This document shows, one piece after another, positions 35,132 through 46,100 of a DNA stretch of 64,000 nucleotides. Source of the DNA: Fulvia fulva (Eukaryota; Ascomycota; Dothideomycetes; Mycosphaerellales; Mycosphaerellaceae); contig NC_063014.1 in NCBI RefSeq assembly GCF_020509005.1, forward strand, positions 2,914,001 to 2,978,000. The letters are read 5' to 3'. Position numbers and translations under genes: made by a program. Position 1 is the first letter of the stretch. Every line of letters starts with the position of its first letter. Below the pieces are notes generated by a model. It saw nothing but the letters and a program-made list of their open reading frames with translations, searched no databases and was not told the origin of the DNA.

Positions 35132-36310
35132 CTAGGGCAGCATGTTTCTGTCCTGTGTGGGTTGTCTTGCCCACTTTGCTAGTTTCCACATCTTCTCAGG
35201 ATTCTGGGTAATGGATCCAACTGTTGACCTCCACTCCAGCATCTTGTCCCTCTTGATCTGGGCCTTCTTGTCTCTGGTTGCCTGGTTGTATCTGTCCCAT
35301 GCTTCCTGGGAGTGACTCTGGGTAAGGGCTCTCCTGGCCTGCCTGGCTGCCTTGACCTTCTCTGAGCATTCCTTTGTCCAGAATGGCTTCTGGTACAGTG
35401 ACTGTTTCTTTTCTCTGGTGTGGGCTGCCGCAGTTTCCTGCATTGTTCTAACCAGTTCTGCCACTGCTTGGTCTATGTCTAAGGCTGTTTCCAGTCTCCT
35501 AGTCTCTAGTCCAGCTAGCTTCTGTTCCAGGTCTTGTCTGATCTGTTCCCAGTTGGCTGCCTTCCAGGCCAGCTGAGGTTCTAGGTCTCCTTCCTGCTGT
35601 GTCTGTGTTTCAAACTCCACCTGAATTGGGAGGTGATCTGATGAGGACTCCAAGTCCTGGTTAACCCAGCATCTGGTGACTTTCTGCTGCAGGTCATGTG
35701 ATGCAAAGCACAGGTCAATGGTGCTTGAGCTTGCTCTCTGTGACCAGGTAGTTAGGCCCTTTGGGGCAACTAGGTGCATGTTGTTGCTTTGGGTAGTGGA
35801 GAGGAGTCTGTTAGCTAGGAAGTGATGGGCAGGTGCAAAGTCTGATCCCCATGTAGGATAGTGCAAGTTGAAGTCTCCCAGCACGATGTGTTGGGAGTCA
35901 CTCTGCAGGATGTCTGGCAGCTGTTGTAGTGTGCCCAGCTGGGTGCTGCTTCTGGAGCTAGGGGGTGGGTTGTATACACTATGGATGTGGATGCTGCCTT
36001 GGTTGGTATTGAGTCTGACTGAGGTGATGTCTCCCCCTTCCTGTTGGATTTGTTCCTAGCTGTCTGTTGCCATCTCTTTGCTGATGTACATGCATGTTCT
36101 AGGGGTGCCTTGTTTGGCTAGGAGTGTGTGATACCTTGGGTCGTTAGCAGTAGATGGTCTGTTAGATTTGCTGTTGATCCAAGGTTCCTAGACTGCAATA
36201 ACTAGGTGTTTCTTTGGGTCCAGTGCTTAGAGAAAGCTTCTCTGGACCTTATGCTGGCTTTTGTTGACGTTGTACTGGATAGTAGTAAGATTAGGTGTCT
36301 CAATCATGAC
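35132..36310 (-). pseudogene. LINE3 ORF2, endonuclease domain only
   Basis: The frame begins near 36310 with TIQYNVNKSQHKVQ, the first APE motif. It passes three TAG/TAA codons, then is open from 35884 (250 codons) with VLGDFNLHYPTWG, TIDLCFAS and SSDHLPIQVEF, the catalytic endonuclease blocks. It ends after PEKMWKLAKWARQ, the spot where LINE1b continues into its RT. The stops fit Trp or Gln codons altered by one transition. Without the RT it cannot be autonomous. Confidence 0.85.
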
Positions 36311-36537
36311 TCATCTATGCTGGTCTCCTGCTGGTCTTCTCGTGCTTCCTGCTGCTGGCTGCTATTTGGGATTGTGGTAAGGTTGAGCCTGCTTTGTGAC
36401 GGGTCTCTTCCTGCAACCACAATTGATTTTGGTCTACCCATAGCAGGGTGGCCTTGGGCCTGTGTGGTCTCTTCTGTTCTGCCTCTTTTCAGAGGGTTGT
36501 AGACAGTCCTTAGGGGTTCTTGGGTGATTGTCCCTGT

Positions 36538-37563
36538 CTAGAATCTGATAGGGGTGTTGATCCTGGCTTCTCTTGCCCTCCTCTTTGCCTCAATCCTAGC
36601 TGTGCAGTCTTGGGACCAGGAAGGGTGTTTCTTTCCACAGCATGCACATCTGGCTTCACTCTTTAGGGCTGTGCAATTCTGTACTTTGTGGCTACTAGCA
36701 CATTGGGAACAAGTGTCCTTTTGGCTTGGGCATCTAGTAGAGATATGACCATACTGTTGGCACTTGAAACATTGCAGTAGTCTGTAGGTGCTTCTATGGA
36801 TATCTGTGTCCATTCTTTCGCATTCCCAGAAGATGCCCTTGTCAAGCACGGTGTTTGCCTATTCTACAGTACCTATCCAGAGCACTAGAGAAGACTCTCT
36901 CTTTATGTCCTTTGTCTTTCTGTTGACCCATGCTGCTTTTGTGATCTGTAGCCCTGGGCATACAGCCTGGTTCTGGTCCTGCAGCCTCTTAAGGTCTCCT
37001 TCAATGTCAAACTTTATGGTCATCCTATAGGCAATAACCATATTTTGTTAGTGTGAGACCTTAGCCGTCTTGCCTAGTTTGACTGTCCACTCCTTCTGTG
37101 TCTCTAGCCTCTTCCTGTCTTGCTCCTGTGCTGTGAACAGCTTAAGGACACCTCCCTTCTCTTTCCTGGCTCCAATGATGCCTTGTATCCCAATCTTCTG
37201 TATGATCTCCTTGCCTGACAGGCCCTCAATCTCTTTCTGCTCTTGCTAGTCGGAAATGTAGACCTTGATAGCTGTTTTCTGGGGGGGAGGGTTTTGGGAT
37301 GCAACTGCTGCCCAGGTTGGTTGGCTTAGTTTCTAGCCTTCCTGTGTCCTCTTCTTTGCTGCTGCTGCTACTGTCCTGTTAATGATCTGTCCTGTTTGGC
37401 TCCTTAGTGCCTTTAGCCCTCCAAGGAGCTCCAAAATCATCCCCTTAAGTGCTCTTTCTAGGTGCTCGCCATCTCCTGCCATTGCCATTGTTTCTGCCTT
37501 CCTACAGACCTCCTTCCACTCGTTACTCTCCTGCTCCTGGTCGTTTCCTGCGATCGCTATCAT
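36538..37563 (-). pseudogene. LINE3 ORF1, Gag-like zinc-knuckle protein with four stops
   Basis: One frame of about 342 codons has stops at 37333, 37246, 37048 and 36859; the open pieces are all in phase. The C-terminal piece (36538-36849) carries CFKCQQYGHISTRC, CSQCASSHKVQNC and CACCGKKHPSWSQDC, three consecutive CCHC-type knuckles followed by a basic tail ARIEAKRRAREARI. The N-terminal part is a charged, probably coiled-coil region. The stops fit single CpA transitions of CAG, CAA or TGG. Confidence 0.83.
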
Positions 37564-37590
37564 CGTGTCACCAAAGCCTTTATTCTCAGT

Positions 37591-38675
37591 TTATATAAGA
37601 GCTTAGCTAGTATAACTTCTATAATCTAGTACGGGCTAGCGTATCTTCTATCGAGCTTCTTAGATAGTCGTGTCGTACGGATGTTCTTAGTACTTAGGTA
37701 TACCTAGTCGCCTACTTTATAGTCTAGCGGGATGCTTCGGTAGCGGTTTACTACTTTAGCTTAGAGAGGTTATAACATCCGTATATTTTCTTAAAGGTGC
37801 TTATAAAGATCGTAAATCCGGCGTACAAAGGCTTTAGCCGATCGCGTATCTAGTCGCTAGAGAGTAGTTAGTCCTCCCTCTTTTCTAGCGATTAGGTCTA
37901 CGCGCTCTATAAACTTAGGTTTATAGCCTAAAGTAGCGTAGAATAGCGACATACTAGTAGTTTTAGAAAGGTAGTTATTAATCGCAAACTAAGCTAGACA
38001 AAGCTATTCTACCTAGTTATCTTATACCTCGTTAGTAAATATACGGAGATACTGTTCTATTACTTAGTTAGTACGTTCCGACTGTCTATTAGTTTCTAGG
38101 TAGTATAAAGAACTTAGCTTACGACTTATACGAAGTATCTTATAAAGTTTCTTCTAGAAGGTAGCAACCTATTACTTGCCGCGGTCTAAAGTAATAGTAT
38201 TAGGAAATCTACGTCGGGAGAATATATACTTAAGGAAAAGTCTTACCGTATTCTATATAGTTATCGCTCCAATCGGAATTAGCTCGACTTCCTTCGTTAG
38301 CCTATCTATTACGGTCATAATGTTGTTATAGGTCATACTATCGAGAGTGCTATTAGGAAGTCCGACTACGAAGTCTACCGCGATATACCTCTAAGGTCGG
38401 TCCGGTACTAAAAGTAGGTATAATAATCTAGGTGGCTAGGAGTATAGAGATTTCGTCGTACGGTATATACGGTAATTCGCGGCATATCTACGTACTGATC
38501 TTACTAAGCTAGGCTATTAGAATTCTCGTGCTACGAGTTTATAGGTTCGAGCTTATCCTAGATATCCTACTACTAGAGCGTTATAATTTATTCTAATAAG
38601 CCGAGTCCGTAGGACCTAGTTATCGGATACCTATAGGCTCTAACTATCGTACTAGTTTCGTATATATAATATATT
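37591..38675 (-). mobile_element. Gypsy-1-family integrase fragment, RIP-damaged
   Basis: Collinear with 44060-45115 of the intact Gypsy-1, covering the integrase core and the region towards its C-terminus, but more diverged than the RIP twin at 11482-18709. No open frame survives. Both ends abut LINE sequence (LINE3 on the left, the LINE1d tail on the right). Confidence 0.8.
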
Positions 38676-38850
38676 AGATAGATAGATTTGTCATTCCCCT
38701 GTTCTAGGACCCTATCCGGCCTATATAGGTATATATCTATTGTTATATACAAAGGGAAACCCGAATAGGTAAAAACCCTTCCCGCCCCCGACTACTCCTT
38801 ATCTAGTTTAGCTTTCCCTCTAAACGTACGTAGTCTATATCACTACCCCG

Positions 38851-41800
38851 TTAGCCCCCGCTCCTAGCCGGTCTCGTCGCGCTACGTCGTGTCCTCTCTT
38901 CCTACACTATTCCTACTAGGCGGTACTGTTCTAGCCAGCCCTTCTCTAGTATCTAGTTCGTAATGCGCCGTAGGTCCTTAGCGTTATTAAGAAGTGCCCT
39001 AATCGTCCGGTTCCTCGCCTTTACTATCTACTCCCCCCTTCCTAGCGACCACCTCGGATAGACGAGGAGTGCGTACCGTACGTTCTAGGAGCGATAGCCG
39101 TAGGGGTAGCTAGTATTCGTGTATCCTAGAACCTTCCTCTATAATAGGTACCCCTAGAGGCCGATGTGTTCGCTTCGTAGTTGGGTTACTATACTACTCT
39201 ATGCCCTCGTAAGGCGGTAGTAGATAAGCTTCGGGGGGTGCTTAACCGCGGATTTTGTAGCTAACTATTCCTTAGGTTGTCCCGCTAGCTAAGGGCGTCC
39301 ACTATGCCCTATAACCTAGTTGTTCCACCTCTCTTTCTATAGTTACTCTATAAACGATTTCTTACCTTCCTATTATATTACTAGCTATTCGTCCCTTACC
39401 CGGTAGTTCGGCTCGTTTCCGGGTCGAATGCCCCTATACGCTAGTACTAATTCGCGGGCCCTTACGACTATACTAGCGATGACCTTCTATACTAGGTACT
39501 ATGCCGACTTACCTAAGTAGGAGGTCCGTAGTCCCTAGATGTATAGGTCGATCGGCGGTATAGCGGTCTCGTACTTAAGCATCCTCGTTAGTATCGACTT
39601 ATATACCCCGGTGACCTTCCTTAGGCATTGGTTTTGGATCTTCGCTAGCGGCGCGACGAGTCCCTTCGATAGGTAGGCCCTCTCGCCTAAGGACTACACT
39701 TAGCTACTATAGGTAAGGACTAGCCGTATAATAGCCGTATATAGAAGTCGTGACTACCGGAAGTCCGCCCCCTATATAGACGTAGTAAGCCTCTAGTATA
39801 ATGCTATATTCTGTTTAGCTTTCCGTAATATTGCCTATACGTGCTTCCTCTACCGTAGCGCCGGGTCTACCTATAGTCCGAGGATCCTAAGCTAATTTGC
39901 CGGGTTAGTCGTATGCCCCTATATCTAGATAGAAGCTTATATATTATAGAACCGTAGCCGGCGCGTAAAGTGTATTAGATTGTACTTTTCTAGGGCAAAC
40001 CGAGCCCCGTGCCTCCTAGCCTAGTCCTCGCAGATCTTGTGCTTCTCTTCTAGTAGCCTACAGTTCTCCTTAGTCGAGGAAGACTACGCTAGGATGTTTA
40101 TGTCGTCTACGAAGCCGCTCGTAGCGGTGTTCTAGGATTCTAGGGCTAGGAGTAGCGTCGCTATAAAGAAGAGGAATAGAATAGGTACTAGCGTTAAGCC
40201 TTACGGGATTCTAGTATAGACTGCTTAAAATAGGCTTCTATACTAGCCGACTAGGATCGACGTACTACGGTTTTAGAGGTAGGACCGTACGAAGTTGATA
40301 AGCCACTTAGGGAGTCCTTTCGACCTTAGGATATAGAGTAGCCGCGGGTATAACACGTAGTCGAAGGCTCCCGATATGTCTAGGCTAAGTAAGGAAGCTA
40401 CCTTGTCCCTATTCTTATACTAGATGGCCTTTACCTAAGAGGTAATAAGTTCTATCGCGGATAGCGTCGATCGCTATAGGCGTACACCTATCTAGGTGTC
40501 CGGGAGTAGGGAGTGTTCCTCTACCGCCTCGGAGAGTCTCGTTATAACCAGCTTCTTAAGCGCCTTCCTAAGAGTATTAAGGAGCGCAATTGGGCGGTAC
40601 GACTTTACCTACGTATAGTCTTCCTTCTACGGCTTACGTAGGACCACTGTCGTCGATTGTTTAAAAGCTATCGGGTGGTACCCGGTCTATAGGCAGGCGT
40701 TAAAGATCGCTACAACTACTAGGGCTAGTTGATCTCTACACTTCTTTAGTAGCTCGTTTAGGATCCTATCCGGCCCCGGGGCTTTCTTTGCCGGTAACTT
40801 CCTTAGTATAGCGGCAACTTCTCCCTCGGACACCTCCTATTAGACCGCGATGCTAGGGGCTAGGGGAGTAGAGCTATTTATATCGCTTAGATCAGCCTCG
40901 ACTAGGGGCGGGAAGAACTTGCTAGCTAGTAGACGCGCCTTAGCCTCGGGGTCGCTAACCGGGCTACTAGGCGATTGTAGCGCTAGGATAGAGAAGGAGG
41001 GGCCCTATATAGGGTCCTGTCGGGCCCATTTCGCTAGCTTCTACATCCTCTCTAGCTTGCCGGCGATTTCTTCCACTATAGCCCTCTAGCCGACTACTTT
41101 CTCCCTTCGTATTATAGCTTTCTTCTATTAGTATGCCTCCCTATATACGTTCTAGGCCTCCTCGCTATAGCTACTCGTCTACACCCGGCGGGCTCTCCTT
41201 ACTTCTCTTACTACCGTAGTATACTCCGGCGTCTAGTATAGTTTAGACTATGTCGTTAGTTAGGCAAGCGGAACGTAAAGTGAGATCGCTTTTCTTATTT
41301 CGTCTATTAACCCCTAGACTACTTTGTCTATCTCGTCTTTACTATTGTATAACTACTACGCGATCTAGACTAGCCTCTTAGAGTTATCGAGGTATACCTA
41401 GATATTAGCCTAGTAGGCCTTTTCCTAGTTTAGCTTAGGGGCTCTTACTAGTATATATTCTACCTATATCGTAATAGAGGTCCTAACTAGTATATAGTCT
41501 AACGACGCCTCGAGTTTATGTTCGATCCTATAGTAGGTTACCGTGTAGTAGTAGCTATCTAAGATCTAGGAGAGGTCGATCGTGCCTTAGAGTCCCCCTC
41601 TCTTCTAGGTACTTAGGTCCTTCGGGGTATTAAGAGCAATTACTTTACTCGCTATTAAGTCGATTACTTCGTCGGCTATAGGGTACGGCTATATAAGGCT
41701 TTCCTAGAAAGGGTAGTATATGTTGAAGTCTCCTACTACGATGTGGTACCCTTGTCTCTTAAGCGCACTGTCTAGGTGTCTATAGACCCCTAGGTCGCGG

Positions 41801-42162
41801 CTAGACCTCGAGGCTAGCGGTTGTATATATAGGTTATATATCTAGGTACTACCTACGTAGAGGGAGATAATATCGCCCCCGCCTTCTTCGTCTACGTAGT
41901 ACACTACCTCCTAGTCGGATTCTAGTATGTCCTTACTAATATAGAAGTACGTACGGGGTCTACCGTCGCCTCGTAGGTATGTCGTATAGCCTAGTAACTT
42001 GTAGGTTGTTAGTCTCTTATAGTACGGGTTAATCTATAGCTCCTAGATTATAAGGACGTAGTAGACGCGCGGGTCCGCCTCGTATAGGAAATGGTTCTAG
42101 ACTATATCCTTGCTATAGTTAACGTTATACTAGATAATACTAAGCGTATCGAGGCTAGTTAT
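38851..42162 (-). pseudogene. LINE1d ORF2 (endonuclease-RT) remnant
   Basis: Same length as ORF2 of LINE1b with no net indel. The FVDD box is intact at 40102-40113, but the start codon is ATA and very many TAG/TAA codons close the frame. The C-terminal knuckle and the endonuclease blocks can be aligned codon by codon with LINE1b. Confidence 0.85.
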
Positions 42163-43006
42163 CGGTATCGACAATCATTTCCTCTATATCGTCCTATGTC
42201 CTACTACCCTATACGTCCTAGTCTACGCCTATCGGCTATATACTAAAGGGGAGCCGGGCCTAGTTAGATTCCCTCGCCGTAGCTAGTAGAGCACGTAGCC
42301 TCCCGTACGCCCTAGGTTACGTATCCTTTATATCGTTCTCGGCCCTAGGGCGCTTATACTCGACCGCCGCTAGTTAGTTCCGGTATAGACTAGCCTTACG
42401 GTCGCCGTAGAATCTTAGGGCGACGGTTCTGTTTGTGATTGCCTTGTTTTTCGCTAGTTTCCGCTATAGGCATTCCGTACTATACGATAGGTAGTACCCC
42501 GGACAGTTCGCGTATCGTCTCGTAGTCGATATATAGTCCCTAGATATATAGTCTCCTATATAGTTCGAGTAGGCCTACTTGTTTATATACGTGTAGGTTT
42601 AGTGTCTATACTATTAGCATTTGAAGCATTAGAGGACACGAAAGGATAAGGAGTGCTTTTCTACTATCTTAAGGCTATATTACTAGACTAGGCCTTGTTC
42701 TATCGCTAGATCCGCCGCTTTCGCGTCTTATAGCTATACTATTAGCGCCGAGGCCTTCTTGCCTTCTAGCCATTTCCTATAGAGCCAAGTCGCCTTCTAG
42801 ATTAGAGAGTTAAGAGTGACCGGGTTGTCCTCTTAGAGAGCGCGTAGGTGACCCTAGTTAGTTAGGTCAAACTCCTTAGGCATATCGTAGACTAGGATCG
42901 TAAATTGTTTTGTTAAGACCTTCGCTAATGCCGTAACCTTAGATGCCTACTATAGCTATGCCTCTAGGTGCCTCCTAGTAGTAGTAGAGCTAGTATAGAT
43001 CTATAG
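42155..43006 (-). pseudogene. LINE1d ORF1, C-terminal part
   Basis: Remnant of the zinc-knuckle ORF1. The knuckle array lies near 42450-42650, where several Cys codons are changed to Tyr by G-to-A. It is truncated upstream by Gypsy-1. Confidence 0.75.
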
Positions 43007-43190
43007 TGTAAGGGCGCGCGTACCATAGGGTCCGAATGAGATAGTTGTTGTTCTACGAAGCTACGAAAGAGGAGCGCGAGGCGCGGCGAAGTTATAAAGT
43101 AAAGCCAAGCCGCGCTAACCCGATGCAGAAGGTCCGCGGTTCAGCCGGGCCGACGCAGCTACAGTGAGGGGTCGCGGGCTGCCCGTGACA
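43007..43190 (-). repeat. Gypsy-1 3' LTR (184 bp)
   Basis: TGTA...GACA ends; indistinguishable by eye from 50045-50228. It also encodes the last residues of the pol frame. Confidence 0.96.
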
Positions 43191-46100
43191 GTACCCCCCC
43201 TCCCAAAACACGCCTCAGTCCTCTGAGCGTTATTCACCTTGTGAGGCCACTTGCCTGTCGAGCTCCATAATCGCGCGAACGCCGAATCATCCTCTAGTGC
43301 CCTGTCGTCATCCGATAACATCGCATTCGCTCTATCAAGACTATCCTCGACCGGCTTCCTTCGAGAAACATGTTGCCTAGTTAGCTGGCTTGCCCCAGAT
43401 CTAAGTCTGTCTTCGGCTCGCACTCGCGTATGATCCTTATGACCAAAGTTGGGTATCATTGCAGGCTCTGTAGGCTCCACTCGAGTATCGAATATGTGCG
43501 GAGCAGATTCTATTAGAGGCAAGGCTCGAGGCGACTCATTCGTGACGGTGTCTTTCGGAATGACCCTGATCGAGTTGAGCCCGAGTATCTCAGTGGCTGG
43601 TAGGGACCAGTCAGATGGAGCTGCGAAGCCTACAGGCGTAGACAACTCCGGCCGGTTATGGTGAAAGTCTGCAACAGCGGCGGCTGCGTGTTCAAGCATG
43701 TCCTCTGCAGGTTGCCAGGTCTCACCATCCTCTTCGTTCTGATATCCAGCCCATTTCACCTTGTACCATGTATCTACTTTGCGCTTGTGCCCCTTCTTCA
43801 CCTTGCCTGCCCGCTTACGGGTGTACATGTCAAGGATCTTTTCCACCTCGTACATGTGCGTAGGTGCTGCCACTACATCGGCTGCTGCATCAGCCTCGGT
43901 GGTGTCAGGTTCGATAGTTATCGGTGGTGGCGGCGCCAGATGCTGCCCTTCAAGTGGTGGGAAATCGGGGTGGTCGGCTCGTTGTAGTAGTGAGGTGTGG
44001 AAGCAGTTATCAAGTCCTACTAGAGCGTCTGATAGTTTCAGTCGATAAGAGAGTCTGGCCGGCATAACTTCCGTGATCTGGTAAGGGCCGGCATATCTCC
44101 TGTCCAGCTTCTTAGATGGTCGAGTCGTGCGGATGTTCTTGGTGCTAAGATACACCCAATCACCCACCTTGTAGTCTGGAGGAATGCTTCGGTGGCGGTT
44201 TGCTGCCTCTGCTTGGAGAGCTTGTGACATTCGCATATTCTCTTGAAGGTGTTTGTGAAGCTCGCAAATTCGACGCACAAAGGTTTCTGCTGATCGCGCG
44301 TCCAGTCGCTGGAGAGTGGTCAGTCCTCCCTCCTTTCCAGCGTTCAGGTCAACTCGCTCTATGAACTCAGGGTTGTATCCTAAGGTGGCGTAGAACGGCG
44401 ACACACCAGTAGTCTCAGACAGGTGATTGTTGATCGCGAACTGAGCAAGGCACAGCCATTCTGCCCAGTCATCCTGTGCCTCGTTGGTGAACATGCGGAG
44501 ATACTGTTCCATCGCCTGGTTAGTGCGTTCTGACTGTCCATCAGTTTCTGGGTGATACGAAGAACTCAGCTTGCGATTTGTGCGGAGCATCTTGCAGAGT
44601 TTCTTCCAGAAGGTAGCAACCCACTGCTTGCCACGGTCTGATGTAATGGTGTCAGGAAACCCGCGCCGACAGAACACATGTTTGAGGAAAAGCCTTGCCG
44701 TATTCTGTGCTGTCATTGCGCCAATAGGGATCAGCTCGACTTCCTTAGTGAGCCTGTCAGTGACGGTCATAATGTTGTTGTAGACCATGCCGTCAAGAGT
44801 GCTGTCTGGGAGTCCGACAACGAAGTCGACTGCAATGTGTTTCCAAGGCCGATCTGGAACAGGAAGTGGCTGTAGTAATCCTAGTGGCTGGGAGTGCAGA
44901 GATTTTGTTGTACGGCAGGTGCGGCAATTCGCGGTGTATCTGCGCACGGATCTCGCTAATCCAGGCCAGTAGAATTCACGTGCTACGAGTTCATAAGTGC
45001 GAGCTCGTCCTGGATGGCCTGCTGCTGGAGCGTCATGGTTTATCTTGATTATCCTGGTCTGTAAAGCTTGGTCATTTGGTACCCATAAGCTCCAGCCGTC
45101 GTATTGGTTTCGAACATATAGCAGGTCGCCATCCACTTTGCAGTGTGCTGGGTGAATCTTCGCTCTCTGTAGCAGTGTAGGAGTGCGGTCTTTCTGCAGG
45201 TCCTTAATCGCGGTCTTGAGCTCGTTATCGGTTACGTACGCCGTCGACATTCGATACTCGAGTTCGGCTTCCCGCTGACTTTCACGCGTCGCCGGTTGTT
45301 CAGTAGGCGCATCTCGTTCTGTAGGCATAAACTCTTCAGCTTCAGGGTTTAGCGGTACTGGTTCCTCTTCTTCCGGCGCATCTTCTACTGTTGCCTGTAG
45401 TGAGGCGATCTTAAGGAATCGCTTAGGAGGCAGCAATGTCTGATGCTGATGCTGGTTCCGAGGGTCGTCCACCCCCTGCGGAAGGTCCTGGCTGCGTCTC
45501 GTCAGGCTGTCTGGCTTTGTACCTTGAAGTCCTGGACGGTATATTATCTTGAAGTTGAACTGTGACAAGAACTCAGCCCAACGCGCTTGTCGCCGATTTA
45601 GCTGCTTTGTCGTCATGAAGTATTCCAGGTTCTTGTGGTCGGTGTAAATCTTGACTGGCTGTGAGTCCTCATCATCTGCCTCGCAGGCGAGCTCGGGTCT
45701 CCATTCCTCAAAAGCCTTGATGATGGCTAACAGTTCCTTATCATAGATTTCATAATTGCACTCCTGTGGACTCAACTTCTTCGAGTAGAAGGCCACAGGA
45801 TGTAGCACACCATTCTCGTCATACTGCGAAAGCACGCCGGCGTTCACAAAATCTGAAGAATCTGTCTCTATTACTGTTTCCCTGCCTGGCACGTAATGTG
45901 CGAGCATGCCGGCTTTGCTGAACGCAGCTTTCAAATTGTCAAAGGCTCGTTGGCAATCTAGTGACCATTGAATCCTTCTGTTCTTGTGATTGCTTGGTCC
46001 GTCCGACTTGGTCAGGTTTGTGAGAGGAGCAGCTATGCGCGAAAATGCTTCGATGAATCGCCTGTAGAAGTTGGCAAATCCAAGGAAGGCCTGGACATCC

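Larger units (their letters stand above)
35107..37590 (-). mobile_element. LINE3 fragment (ORF1 plus endonuclease), mostly unmutated
   Basis: A second LINE family, related to LINE1 at protein level (CFKCQQYGH and KLAKWARQ are shared) but distinct in DNA. TG and CA are abundant, so RIP is light. In element order ORF1 and the endonuclease part of ORF2 are present, and the copy stops just before the RT. The sequence is joined head-on to the 3' end of LINE1c. Confidence 0.82.
38676..43006 (-). mobile_element. LINE1d, RIP-damaged and cut by Gypsy-1
   Basis: Minus-strand LINE1 from its (ATCT)n tail at 38676 through ORF2 and about two thirds of ORF1. The match to LINE1b is collinear (coordinate sum 65,989). 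It stops at the point equivalent to LINE1b about 22985, where the Gypsy-1 LTR begins. The missing ORF1 start and 5' UTR are not found on the other side of Gypsy-1. Confidence 0.88.

Noticed and set aside
36206..36502. 98-codon plus-strand frame in LINE3
   Set aside because: Antisense of the LINE3 endonuclease start; codons make sense on the minus strand (YNVNKS).
40850..41089. 79-codon frame that recurs at 24858-25139 and 6453-6659
   Set aside because: Antisense of LINE1 ORF2 in three copies. It recurs only because the LINE recurs.
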